Of a stretch of DNA of 64,000 nucleotides, positions 24,441 through 35,150 are shown piece after piece. The position numbers and the translations under genes were made by a program. The notes below the pieces were generated by a model. That model was not told the origin of the DNA, made no database searches, and saw only the letters and a program-made list of their open reading frames with translations. Each line of letters starts with the position of its first letter. The first letter of the stretch is position 1. Origin of the DNA: Poecilobothrus nobilitatus (Eukaryota; Arthropoda; Insecta; Diptera; Dolichopodidae); NCBI GenBank assembly GCA_947095535.1, contig OX352772.1, positions 183,328,240-183,392,239 on the forward strand, in the 5' to 3' direction.

Positions 24441-27073
24441 TAAAATTAACTATAAAAGATAAAGAAATAAAATGTTTAATCGATACTGGTTCGGATACTA
24501 GCATCATTAGTCCAAATATAATTATGGACATCCCCGAAGAAAAATTAGAACAACCTATATATTTTACTACTATAAATAGTATCAAGAAAGTGACAAATCA
24601 ATTAGTTACTCCTTTTTCTGAAGAATTTTTAGAAAACGGTACAATCTCTTGGATGGTAGCTAATTTAAAAGGTAGAAAATATAACGCTATTATAGGACAA
24701 CATTTTCTTATACCTTTTAAAGCAAAAATTGATTTAGAAAATAAAAATATCGAGATATTAAATAAAACTAAAATACCATTTGAAGAATTAGATTATCCAA
24801 TTACTTACAATGAAATTTGCAATTTAGAACCTATTTCTGAACAAATTTTATGCAAATTAAACTTACAACACCTAAATAAAGAAGAAGAAAAAGGTTTAAA
24901 AACGTATTACATAATTTTCAAGATTTGTTTTTTCTGGAAGGTGAAAATTTGACAATTAAAGATATGTTACATCAGGGCATTATAAGGGAAAGCAATTCTC
25001 CTTACAATTCTCCTCTATAGATAGTACCTAAAAAATTGGATTTTAGGCGAACAAAAATAGCGCATAGTTATAGGTTATAGAAAATTAAACGAGGTTACAG
25101 TGAATGATAAATTCCCAATACCAAACATAAATAATGTATTGGATAAGTTAGGAAGATCTCAATATTTTACTACTTTAGATCTTGCAAAAGGTTTTCACCA
25201 GATATTAGTTGATGAAAAAGACAGAAGAAAAACTGCTTTTTCCACACCTTTAGGTCACTTCGAATACGCCAGGATGCCTTTCGGGTTAAAAAATGCCCCA
25301 GCAACTTTTCAAAGATTAATGAAATCTCTCAATTTTAAGAGATTACATTAATAAGATGTGTGTGGTATATTTAGATGATATATGTAGTGATATAATATAG
25401 TGCATCTCTAGAAGAACACTTAATTAATCTGAAAAAAATGTTTCATTGCCTTAGGAAAGCAGGCTTAAAAATTCAAATTGATAAATGTAATTTTCTTTCA
25501 AAAGAAACTGAATATTTAGGACATATCCTAACTCCAGAAGTTGTGAAACCTAATCCAAAGAAAATTGAAATTATTCAAAATTTAAAATTACCTATAACAG
25601 AAAAGCAAATAAAATCCTTTTTAGGGATAACGGGATATTATAGGAAATTCGTAAAAGACTATTCAAAAATAGCTTACGGAATGACCAAGTATTTAAAGAA
25701 AAAAACAAAAATTAATATACATGACCCAGAGTATATATATGCTTTCGAAAAATTAAAAGAATTAATCACAGAACACCCTGTTCTAAGATACCCTAATTTC
25801 GAAAAAAGATTCAAACTTGTTACGGACGCTAGCAATTTCGCACTTGGAGCTGTTCTAACCCAAGATAATCATTCAATTTTCTATACTTCAAGAACGCTTA
25901 ATGAACATGAAAGAAACTATTCGACTATAGAAAAACAACTTCTAGCCATAGTATGGTCAACAAGATATTTTAGGCCTATACGGTAAAGAATTCGATCTTG
26001 AAATAGATCATCAACCAATTAAATGGTTACAAGCAAAACATATGTGTAAAGATATCAATCCTCAATTACAAAGATGGTTATTGTCTTTAGGAGAATATAA
26101 CTTCAATATAGAATATATAAAAGGAAAAAATAATAAAGTAGCAGATTTTTTAAGTAGAATTAATACAGAAACAAATGAAATTAATTTAATTGACTCAGAA
26201 TTAGAGATTAATATTAACGAAGATAGAAATGACAATAATACGGTTGAAATGCAAACTATACATTCCCAAGAAGAAGAATATAATAATCACATTCCAATAA
26301 TAGAAACAATAGTTAATCGTTTCAAATACCAAATTATACTTTGTGAAAAAAAAGATAAACAATATGAAACTATTTTTCAAAAACATAGAATATATATAGA
26401 TAAACAAGACTTACATAATGAAAATTTGGCAAGCATTTTAAAAACATATATTAACTAACATATATTAACATAAATTTAAGTTAATTATTAGTATTAAAGG
26501 TAAACCAAGAAAATTTGTTTTTGATAACGAATTCAGAAATGAAGTTAAAGAATATCTAAGAAACCAAGGAATAGACTTCCATACTACAAAACCAAACAGC
26601 CATACTGGGTATTCAGACATAGAAAGGTTCTATAATACAATTACAGAGAAAATTAGAACTCTTAATTTAGAAAATAAAATAAATATTCGCGACCAAATGT
26701 TAGAGGCAGTAAAAATTTATAACAATACATTTCACTCTATGATAAAAACAACTCCACAAAAAGCGCAAAATAGAGAAACTTCTACCGAAGAACTTATAAA
26801 AAACATTAACGCAACAAAAGAGAAGGTATTAGACAAACAAAATAGAAGTAGGGAAGAATATAATGAAAAAAGAAAAGAGGGATACGTTAAAAACTATAAA
26901 TCTGTTAGACATAAAAACGAACCAAGTACAGAAAAATGAAATTAGACAATATTCATATAGAAAATATTAAAAGACCTCTTAAATTTTCAGACAATCATGA
27001 AGATAATGACATTGATATAGCTACTATCATATCTCCCGAACAGCACACAAACAATGACAATACACAAAATTGA
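24424..27073 (+). pseudogene. pol: pol of the LTR element: protease, RT, RNase H, integrase (damaged)
   Basis: It lies in the -1 frame relative to gag. Protease: CLIDTGSDTSII (about 24473). [13 protein letters not shown] (about 25174), [17 protein letters not shown] (about 25272) and VYLDDI (about 25360), all recognisable. RNase [17 protein letters not shown] (about 25816) and IDHQPIKWL. Integrase: only the second Asp (FVFDNEFRN, about 26515) and the Glu region (GYSDIERFYN, about 26608) remain. The HHCC finger and first Asp are deleted near 26458-26500. Frameshifts or stops occur near 24945, 25018, 25050, 25350, 25395, 25985 and 26935. Confidence 0.85.
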
Positions 27074-28003
27074 CAGCCAGACAGGTTATACAATTATAAA
27101 AATAGATCAAATTGAATTACCATTATTTAAACTAAATATTATTAAGGAAAAAGTTAAACAAATTCAAGATAATATTGCTTCAGCTATATTAAGTTTACTA
27201 CATCCAAATATATTATCAAAAGAAGAAATAATAAAATGTAATATAGATTTTAAGAAATTAAATCAAATACGATTAGGATTAGCCAAACATGTAAACGGAA
27301 TGATAATTTTTGCTATAAAAATACCAATTGATTATGTAACATTAAACAAAAAAGTAATTATACCTATAAACAATGAAAATAATACATTAATTAAAGAAAA
27401 AATAGAATATACACTAGAATTAAATAATAGTTATTATAAATTCAGTTCATCACAATCATTTAAAGAACTGGAAAATTCAGAAAATTGCATTTTTAAAAAT
27501 AATTGTAAACTAACTATGAAAGCAAGATAATAAAAATCGATGAAAATTCTTTAATTATACAAAATGCTGTAAATTTTGAAATGAATAGTAATTGTGATGA
27601 AAGACAATTTACCTTAAATATAAAAAATATTTCGTACATTTTTTTTAATTGTAATATTAACATTAATAATGAAAAGTTTTCAAATACAGAATATCATTAT
27701 ATAGAAAAATTTGTAATACCAAGTTTAAATAAAACAAAATCTGAAATTAGCTTAAGTTTTGACGACATAGTATTAAAAACTAAAGAAAATATTCAAGAAA
27801 TTAACGAATTAAAATATCATAAACATGTCAATTATGTTGGAATAGCAGGAGCTTTAATTATCCTAATTATTTGCTTTTTATTAATAATTATTAAAATAAA
27901 ATCTCAGGAGAGTTTCCAAATTAAGAGGGGAGGAGTTACATCCTTAACACATAATGAAAAAGCAACTAAAGACATAATAGAATATTTAGAATCAGGTAAA
28001 TAA
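27054..28003 (+). pseudogene. env: env-like gene of the LTR element, two pieces
   Basis: The third ORF overlaps the end of pol, as expected for an errantivirus envelope. The two pieces (27054-27530 and 27581-28003) are in different frames. Near the C-terminus is a single hydrophobic membrane span (YVGIAGALIILIICFLLII, about 27833-27890) followed by a short basic tail, the usual type-I envelope layout. Total length is about 300 residues against roughly 450-500 in intact relatives, so part is missing. No signal peptide or cleavage site could be identified. Confidence 0.65.
27921..27933 (+). promoter_or_regulatory. polypurine tract
   Basis: TTAAGAGGGGAGG lies immediately 5' of the 3' LTR start (AGTTACATCC at 27934). 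It is the expected plus-strand primer of an LTR retroelement and falls within the env tail. Confidence 0.8.
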
Positions 28004-28499
28004 TTATAATCAATATTAACAGACAAACTAAAACATGTCTTAACAAAATATATTGTTATCAGGTAAATAACTATAATCAATATTAACAGACAAACTAAAA
28101 CATGTCTTAAATAAAAAGTTACTATCACGCAAACAATAAATAGTAAACAAATCAAGTCATGTTTAAATATGATAATTATTATGTTGAGACAAAGAAATTA
28201 CTTTCTTTGTACGATAAAATAGATTAAGATTTATATTATGTATTTAAAACAAATAAATTGCTTTCTTTGTATAAGTGAAGAATTAAATAAAATATTGAAG
28301 ATAATAACCAGGTAACGAATTAAAAAGAGTAGTCTAAGAATAACTGCTGAACTGTAACAGTCTAAAAAGAAATTGTTAAACTAAGTAATCGTAATATTAT
28401 ATTTAAATAGTTAAGTTTTCGATTTTAATAAAATTAAAATATTTATAAAAATAAATTGTTGTGTTTTTTTCATTATTAAAATAAATAATAAATATTATT
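27934..28499 (+). repeat. 3' LTR (about 566 bp)
   Basis: Same start and end as the 5' LTR but longer by about 160 bp, the extra part spanning roughly 28140-28315. Its direct flank is the dispersed repeat continuing from the empty-site sequence (cgcgtgtgtcc). Confidence 0.85.
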
Positions 28500-28504
28500 C
28501 GCGT

Positions 28505-28825
28505 GTGTCCTTTTTTTTATCAAAAAATTTCCACTTGAAACTGCAATATATCAAAAACGGTAAGACCTATTAAGATGAAACAAGTTGTATATTAAAGATA
28601 GTATTTTTCTCTACATTATTGTAGAAAATGGTTTCTATAAACTATCGTATACAAAAAATACAACGGTTTAAGTGAATTACTGCAAAATGTTAGAACATTT
28701 TTAAAATAATCTATTTGACCTTTAAATAACCTTGTCGCAAAAAATCATGTTCTATGAAATATAGGTGACATCACTAGGTACCGTAATGTAAAATTACAAA
28801 GTAATTGGACAATGTACCTAAAGTA
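28505..28825 (+). repeat. dispersed repeat copy next to the 3' LTR
   Basis: Counterpart of 17396-17715 in duplication 2. It carries 'gtgacatcactaggtaccg', which is missing from the 17-kb copy but resembles the copy at 953-1267 ('atatctagtgacgtcac'). The 17-kb version therefore has a small deletion there. Confidence 0.6.
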
Positions 28826-28837
28826 AAGTATACCCGA

Positions 28838-29269
28838 AAGTTATTCCATGAGTTATTTTTATGATCCATAATTTGACTTTTAATGATGCGGTTAAATCTT
28901 TTGACTAGTATTTTATGAATTGGATTTCTAGTTCGTTGCCATTTACGCTTTTTATTGTTTCGTAAAGTAGTTAAGTTTTTTAAGACCTCTAAAATTTTTG
29001 ACAACCAATCTTTTTGCTGCACTACTTTTTTTGGAACAACGTGGTCTATGAATTCTTGTAGCTTTCTATGAAAATTTTCAGCAATAGTATTAATTTCTGT
29101 GTGATATACTGTTTCAGGAAATACTAACGTGGTTAATTTTCTTTTAAGAATTTTGTTAAATTTCTTCCAGTTTGTTTTTTTAAATAAAAATGCTTTAGCA
29201 AGTTCTTAATTAGAAAAAGATTCATTATTGTTAAAAACTGCCGGAAGCTGATCTGAGTTTAATTCATTT
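28838..29269 (-). pseudogene. LINE C endonuclease end and EN-RT linker (copy 2)
   Basis: Minus-strand counterpart of 17720-18157, with NSDQLP at its 5' end, KRKWQRTRNPIHK and NHKNNSWNNF. It is joined at 29270 to the oppositely oriented LINE D, exactly as in copy 1. Confidence 0.7.
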
Positions 29270-31140
29270 ATGGTAATTGGACTATCTAAATTCACTCTAC
29301 TTGATAACCTTCTTCATGATGCTGGTAACACAAATTGCTTAATTGTTGGTGATTTTAATTTAAATATTAAAAATTCTACAGAAAAAAATGTTTTTGATTA
29401 TCTCAATATTGTTGAAAGTAATGGTTTTTACTTATGTGATGACTCCGTCACAAGAACAATATCAGGCATGTGCATTGATCACAGTGTTACCAGTGATATT
29501 TGTAAAAGATGCTTTACATAAATAAATTAAATTAGCAACATTTGAAAACAATATAAAAATTCGTAAAAATACGCTATATGCCGTGGGTTGACAAGGAGTG
29601 TATAATTCTTGCTATACGCCGTGGTTTGACAAGGAGTGTATACATTTAATTAATATAAAAAAATATTGGCATAAAAAGCATTTAAAGAATCTCAGCAATG
29701 AATACTATAAATCTATGTACCATTTTTGACTCAATAAACTAACGTCGGTAAAGAGGAAAAAACAACGTATATATGACTCAATGAAATTTAGAAATTGTAA
29801 GGACAATCCTAAGAAAACCTGGAGTATAATCAAAAATATAATATCTGAGGGAACATATACTAATAATACACATGAATTATTCTCAGTAAATAATCTTACT
29901 ACAGCTGAAAAATATAACTGTATTAACCAATTTAATACAGTTTTTGCTACAATTGGGAACAATATGACAGAACGATTTGACTCAATCTACATACCTAAAA
30001 TAAGAACAAATAACACATTCAAATTTAGAGAAATTAATAGAAATGTTGCAATTAAACTAATAAGTGGATACGCTTGGTGTGGAAGGAATTTCATCTACAA
30101 TCATTAAACATTTAAACAATGAACTAGCTATACAAATAACTATACTTATAAACTCATTATTGAAAAATGCAACTATACCAGATGAATTAAAACTGAACAA
30201 AATTATTCCAATTTATAAAAATTCTGGAGATAAAAATGAGGTAATAAATTACAGATCCATTGCAATATCTACTATAATTAGTAAATTAATTGAAACATAT
30301 GTTTGCAATCAACTGACTAAATATCTTACAAATAATAAACTAATATATAACAATCAATATGGGTTTGTTAAATCGTCAAATACCAATACGGCATTATATG
30401 ATTTTATATCTAAAACTCAGACCGAAATCAGTAAAGGCAAAAAAGTAGCAATGGTATTTTTCGATTTAGCAAAGGCATTTGATTCAGTTAACAGAAAGAT
30501 ACTTTTAACAAAATTATTTGAATGTGGAATTTGGTTTGGTTGAATGAACAATTGGTTTAAACATTATTTTCAAAATAGAAAACAATATCCTCAGTGTGAC
30601 AATATAAATAGCAGTCAGATTCAAACAGAATACGGTGTAATACAAGGTAGCTCTTTAGGTACAATATTATTCTTATGTTACATTAGTAGCTTATCTAAAG
30701 AAAACTTAAAAAGAACTATTTCTCTGTATGCAGATGATATAGCTATACTATATTCAGCAGATAATATAAAAGCCTTAAATGAACTAATAGATGAAGATAT
30801 GTATACATAATTACATAATTAAAATACTATAGAAACTTATTACAACTAGTCCACATACATAATATAAACAATAAAAACATAAAGTCAAATAATACTCGAC
30901 TAAAAAACAATGAGATACACAATTATAATACAAGAACAAATAACCAACTGAGATTTGAGGCAGGTAGAAACTTACATGACCTTGATCCAATTTACAATAC
31001 ATCCATAAATTTATACAATAATCTTCCACAAAATATAAAAGATAAGAATTCGATATTATTTAAAAAAGAATTAAAGAAGCTATTTCTGAATAATTATAAT
31101 ACAAACGAATCATTTTGCATTCAACTTTATTTCTCTTTTT
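29270..31140 (+). pseudogene. LINE D ORF2 (copy 2)
   Basis: Endonuclease LIVGDFNLNIKNS (about 29340), a linker with the duplicated 'tatacgccgtgg' unit (29573-29602 and 29611-29640), and an RT with KNSGDKNEVINYRSIAIST, FFDLAKAFDSVNRK (about 30458), GVIQGSSLGTILFLCYI (about 30634) and SLYADDIAIL (about 30724). After an internal deletion at about 30810 it ends with HNYNTRTNNQLRFEAG and LYNNLPQNIKDK (about 30920-31045), the canonical LINE C-terminal box. Frameshifts lie near 29460, 30065 and 30540. Confidence 0.8.
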
Positions 31141-31142
31141 TT

Positions 31143-33074
31143 ATACCCTATATATACCCTGTATATTATGGTGTGGTGTATGGTCTTTGGTATGGTGTTT
31201 GTAACCACCAAAACGAAGCGAGTTAGGTATATACATGTATATATATTCTGAATCAGGATCACCTCCTGAGTCGATTTAGCGATGTCCGTCCGTCCGTTCG
31301 CACGATAACTCAAAAACTAATAAAGGTATCTTGATAAACTTTATATAGTAGGTTACTAACTTCGAAAGGAAGGCTAAGTTCGAATCTGGACAAAATCGGT
31401 CCATGGGCTGGGATTCTGGAAGCTTCCGAATGATTCCGGAGCTAACGAGATTATCTCCAAAACCAACAAAGACAGAACCTTTAAATTTTGCATAATGATG
31501 TTCCTTCCCGTTCGATTTATGTCTCTGAAATTTAAGAGAATTTGGTCCATGGGTTTGGATTTTGGAAGCTTCCCAACGAGCACCAGTGGAAATAAGATTA
31601 TCTCCAAAATCAACAAAGATAGAACCTCTAAATTTTGTACAATGATGTTCCTTCCCGTTCGATTTATGTCTCTGAAATTTAAGAGGATTTGGTCCTTGGG
31701 TTTGGATTTTGGAAGCTTCCGAACGAGCACCGGAGCAAATGAGATTATCTCCAAAACCAACTAATATATAACCTTTACATTTGACAGAGTGGTGTTCTTT
31801 CATGTTTTATTTAAGTCTCTGAAATTTGAGAGGATTTGGTTCATGGGTTCTTATCTTGGAAGCTTCCGAACGAGCTCCAGAGCAAACGAGATTATCTCCA
31901 AAACCAACAAAGATAGAACCTTCAAATTTTTTACAATGATGTTCTTTCCCGTTTGATTTATGTCTCTGAAATTTAAGAGGATATGGTCCATGGGTTTGGA
32001 TTTTGGAAGCTTCGGAACGAGTCCCAGAGCAAATGAGATTATCTTCAAAAACAACAAAGATATAACCTTTAAATTTGGCAGAATGGTGTTCTTTCATGTT
32101 TGATTTAGGTCTCTGAAATTTGAAAGGATCTGGTCCTTGGGTTCGGATTTTGGAAGTTTCCGAACGAGCCCCAGAGCAAACAAGGTTATTTCCAAAATCA
32201 ACAAAGATAGAACCTTTATATCTCTGAAATTTGAGGGGATATGGTCCATGCGTTTGGATTTTGGCACCTTCCAAACGAGCCCCAGAGCAAATAAGATTAT
32301 CTCCAAAGCAACAAAGATATAACCTTTAAATTTGGCAGAATGGTGTTCTTTCATGTTTGATTTAGGTCTCTGAAATTTGAGAGGATTTGGTCCTTGGGTT
32401 CGGATTTTGTAAGCTTCCGAACGAGCCTCAGAGCAAATGATATTATCTCCAAAAGCAACAAAGATATAACCTTTAAATTAGGCAGAATGGTGTTCCTTCA
32501 TCTTTGATTTATGTTTCTGAAATTTGTGTGGATTTGGTCCATGGGTTCAAATCTTGGAAGCTTCCGGACGAGCCCCAGAGTAAACGAATATATCTCCACA
32601 ACCAACAAAGATATAACTTTTATTTTTAGTACAAATGTGTTCTGTTATGTTTTCTTTTCTGTAAAATTGGAAACTGACATTTAAAAAATTTGAACCATGG
32701 GTTCGTATTTTGGAAACTTCCGGATGATCACAAGAGCAACGAGCATATCTCCAAAAACCAACGAAAGTAGAACCTTTAAATTTACTACAATGGTGGTCTG
32801 ATATGTTTTCTATATGTTCCTGAGATGGATTCGATGAATTGAAGTGGCAATTCGGGTATCTTACACACACCTCCCAAGGACTAACAATCTTCGAAATTAA
32901 TAAAGATAGAAACTTAAAATTTTTTACAAGGGTGTCAAGCATATCCCAAGAGGATACCTCTTTTACGTCCCTGAAATTCGAGTTGAATAAGAAAGAAAAG
33001 GGAAGAAGTTCAAGCAGCTGCCAAAAAAACTTATGGATTTTTAATTTAATTCGAATTATTCAGGTGTAGGGTAT
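31143..33074. mobile_element. 1.9-kb insert bounded by ATACCCTA/TAGGGTAT with a central minisatellite
   Basis: It is absent from LINE D copy 1, so it is an insertion into, or was lost from, one duplicate. The ends ATACCCTA (31143-31150) and TAGGGTAT (33067-33074) are perfect 8-bp inverted repeats. The left arm has 'gtccgtccgtccgttcg' (about 31278-31302), a motif familiar from dispersed fly repeats. The core is a 147-bp tandem array. There is no coding for a transposase, so it looks like a non-autonomous element with central tandem repeats. The class is not established. Confidence 0.55.
31380..32830. repeat. 147-bp minisatellite, about ten copies
   Basis: The landmark 'ggaagcttcc' and variants recur at 31418, 31564, 31711, 31858, 32005, 32152, 32263, 32409, 32556 and 32712. 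Spacings are 146, 147, 147, 147, 147, 111, 146, 147 and 156. Units carry 'aagattatctccaaaac' and 'tttatgtctctgaaattt'. The unit is 49 codons, so both strands stay open over several units, giving repetitive peptides with no recognised domain. One unit has a 36-bp deletion, and the right end is degenerate. Confidence 0.85.
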
Positions 33075-33289
33075 TAATAAGTCAGTTGCATCGACTTACT
33101 GTTACATTTACTTGTTTTCTATATACTTAAATACTTTTAGCACTGATTTATGTTTATATAATTATATATATAACATGATTTGTAATACATAAAAAAGAAA
33201 ATTGTGTATAAATTCTAAAAGAACTAATCCGCAATTTTGGAGATAAGAATTAATGAAATAAATAAAAACAAATAATTATTAATATTGGT

Positions 33290-33896
33290 GAGAATTAAAT
33301 CTAATGCTGATGGTTTGTGTCTTTGGTTTATTGGAACATAAGTTGGAGATGGTGGATATAATAGTTGAAAATTACTGTGGTGAAGTTTTCTATGCAAAGT
33401 TTTACCTCAAATATTATTACATTATTTTCAAGACAGTTCCAATGTTTGCAGTTAAAGTCACCTACAATGCAATAATTATTTTGTAAATTGTTAAATAAAT
33501 TTAAATCATTATTAAAATCATTTAATAATTGTTTATTGCTATTTCCACCGCGGAAATAAGCACTTATTATTGAAATTTCACCTAAGTTGGTTTCAATCTT
33601 TACATATATAGTTTCGAAAACTTTCGTTTTAATCTTTCGTCTTAATATAATAGTGTGTGTTTGATATTTTTTCTAATTAAAATCGCTCCACCTGCTCCTC
33701 TGGCATATGTCCTGTTACATACATATACATCAAATACAGCATCGGAAAAAGAACTATTTTTTAACCAAGTTTCAGTGAGAGCTGCTATGTCTATTTTATC
33801 TTTTCTCAGTAAACTTAGAAATTAAATTTTTTTATTGGATATGCTTCTGGCATTCCAATATAAAACTTTAATATTGTTGTAATTAATTACTGACAT
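33290..33896 (-). pseudogene. LINE C ORF2 start: endonuclease N-terminal half (copy 2)
   Basis: From ATG 33894-33896 the minus strand reads KVLYWNAKSISNKI, DIAALTETWLKNSSF, then IRRKIKTKVFETIYVKIET, NYCIVGDFNCKHWNC and PSALDLILTNI, all standard LINE endonuclease landmarks in order, with a few stops and frame changes. ORF1 ends at 33883-33885, overlapping this start by 14 bases in another frame, a compact ORF1/ORF2 arrangement typical of Jockey-group elements. Confidence 0.75.
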
Positions 33897-35150
33897 TATT
33901 ACATACATATTTTAAAGTAATTTCAAATAATATATAGATTTGTTCTAATTTAGTTTTCAGCTTGAAAGTTTTTTTAAAAGCTTTTGTGAGATTGAGAGAC
34001 TCATTCTACGAAAATAAATCACTATTTACATTTAAATTATTGTTAGTATTAAAATTATTACATAAACTGTTGTTATTTGTTTTAGTTGAATGTAAAATAC
34101 TTGCGTATGATAGATCATTTGATGTTCCCATGTTTCTGAATAAGCTGTAATTAGGTGTTCTCTTTTGTGTTGTATTTATTTTTAGAATTTAATTGTAGAA
34201 TTATTTGTAGAATTCTTAGTTGTATTTATATTTTATTTGTAGAATTCTTAGTTGTATTTAAAAGAAAAGGAAAGGCTGATACATCGTTTGTTTTAATGTT
34301 GTGAAAACTGACATTCTGGTTTTTTGTATTATTTTTTTCTCTAATTGACTGTATAATTTGGTTGTATTTAATCTTTTCAGGGCAAAGCGTGAAATTAGTT
34401 TTGTGTGGACCTTTACAATTGGCACATTTCAATTTTTGTTGTTCAGTCGATTTATTCACTTCTTCACAGTTTTTTCTATTATGTGGACCGGCACAAATTA
34501 CACATATTGTGTTAAGATGGCAAAAAGACGCACTTTTACCATAGGTTTGGCAGTTATAACATAATATGTGACCGCTTTTCCTGTGAGTATAATAATCCCA
34601 TTTGATAACTCTTTTATAAAGGGCTTTAATACAAGATCTAATTTCCGCTTTTTTTTAATGTGGTTAATAAAATTTTGATGTTGAAAATATCGCGATGTTT
34701 TCATTTGCATTGGTTTGATTTCAATACAGCTAATACCCTCCAAAGCAATTGCTGCAGAAACTATCTCTGGGTGAATAGATCAATCAAGGCCATAGAGAAC
34801 AAATTTTATGCGTTTATCCGCACGATTTGCATGTGTAAAAAATCTACACACTCTATTTCGATCCGTTTGTTTTTTAATGAAATCAGACAGTGCTCCAAAT
34901 AAAGTTTTAAAATCTTCAATGGAATTTATTATAATTTTAGTGTACAGACTAGTGTTTTTTATTAAATAATTTTTAAACTTTAGTGTTAAATTTTACTGAT
35001 TTCCTTATTGGATTTGCCAATGATATTAATCGATGGAGGTTTAATTTACTTAGGTTTCGTCTCTTGTGGTGCATGCATTTCATCATTCACACTATCGGTA
35101 TTCTCTATTTGACTTAAAGTCTTGAACTTATTTGAATAATTTGGATCCAT
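33883..35150 (-). pseudogene. LINE C ORF1: gag-like protein with three zinc knuckles
   Basis: From ATG 35148-35150 (MDPNYSNKFKTLSQIEN) the minus strand encodes an RNA-binding ORF1. There is an RRM-like region around KFVLYGL and GISCIEIKPMQM (about 34810-34690). Three CCHC knuckles follow: CYNC then a Cys after TYGKSASF, CVICAGPHNRKNC, and CANCKGPHKTNFTLCP (about 34565-34400). The tail is hydrophilic (TSNDLSYASIL). Frame breaks occur near 35050, 34750 and 34570. The knuckle spacing matches the I/Jockey type. Confidence 0.75.

Larger units (their letters stand above)
22566..28499 (+). mobile_element. errantivirus-like Ty3/gypsy LTR retrotransposon (17.6/297 group), inactive
   Basis: Two LTRs beginning AGTTACATCC and ending AATATTATT frame gag, pol and env in the order expected for an insect errantivirus. 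The primer-binding site TGGCGCAGTCGGTAGGAT is the one used by Drosophila 17.6/297 elements, and a purine-rich tract precedes the 3' LTR. All three genes are broken, and the integrase and env regions have internal deletions. No clean target-site duplication is visible: the left flank ends in gacg and the right flank begins cgcg, while the empty site in copy 1 reads cccgcgtg. Confidence 0.9.
29270..33290 (+). mobile_element. LINE D (copy 2), split by a minisatellite-bearing insert
   Basis: Coding 29270-31110, then the insert 31143-33074, then the LINE D 3' untranslated end (33105-33290, 'gcaattttggagataagaatt'). It keeps the C-terminal ORF2 domain lost from copy 1 but lacks about 230 bp between the post-YADD segment and that domain (near 30810). 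Confidence 0.7.
21189..34090. repeat. second copy of tandem duplication 2 (expanded by insertions)
   Basis: Corresponds segment by segment to 16007-21188. It is interrupted by the LTR retrotransposon at 22566-28499, placed exactly where copy 1 reads 'ttaatttcccgcgtgtg', and by the minisatellite insert 31143-33074. Removing these two leaves about 5.0 kb, agreeing with the first copy. Confidence 0.8.

Noticed and set aside
22562..28503. 4-bp target-site duplication of the LTR element
   Set aside because: Left flank gacg and right flank cgcg differ at two positions; not enough to report as a duplication.
31276..32354. Repetitive open frames in the 147-bp array as a repeat protein
   Set aside because: Both strands are open because the unit is a multiple of three; no start, domain or third-position bias argues for a protein.
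31380..32830. CRISPR array
   Set aside because: Units are 147 bp and directly abutting with no spacers, in a eukaryotic context; it is a minisatellite.
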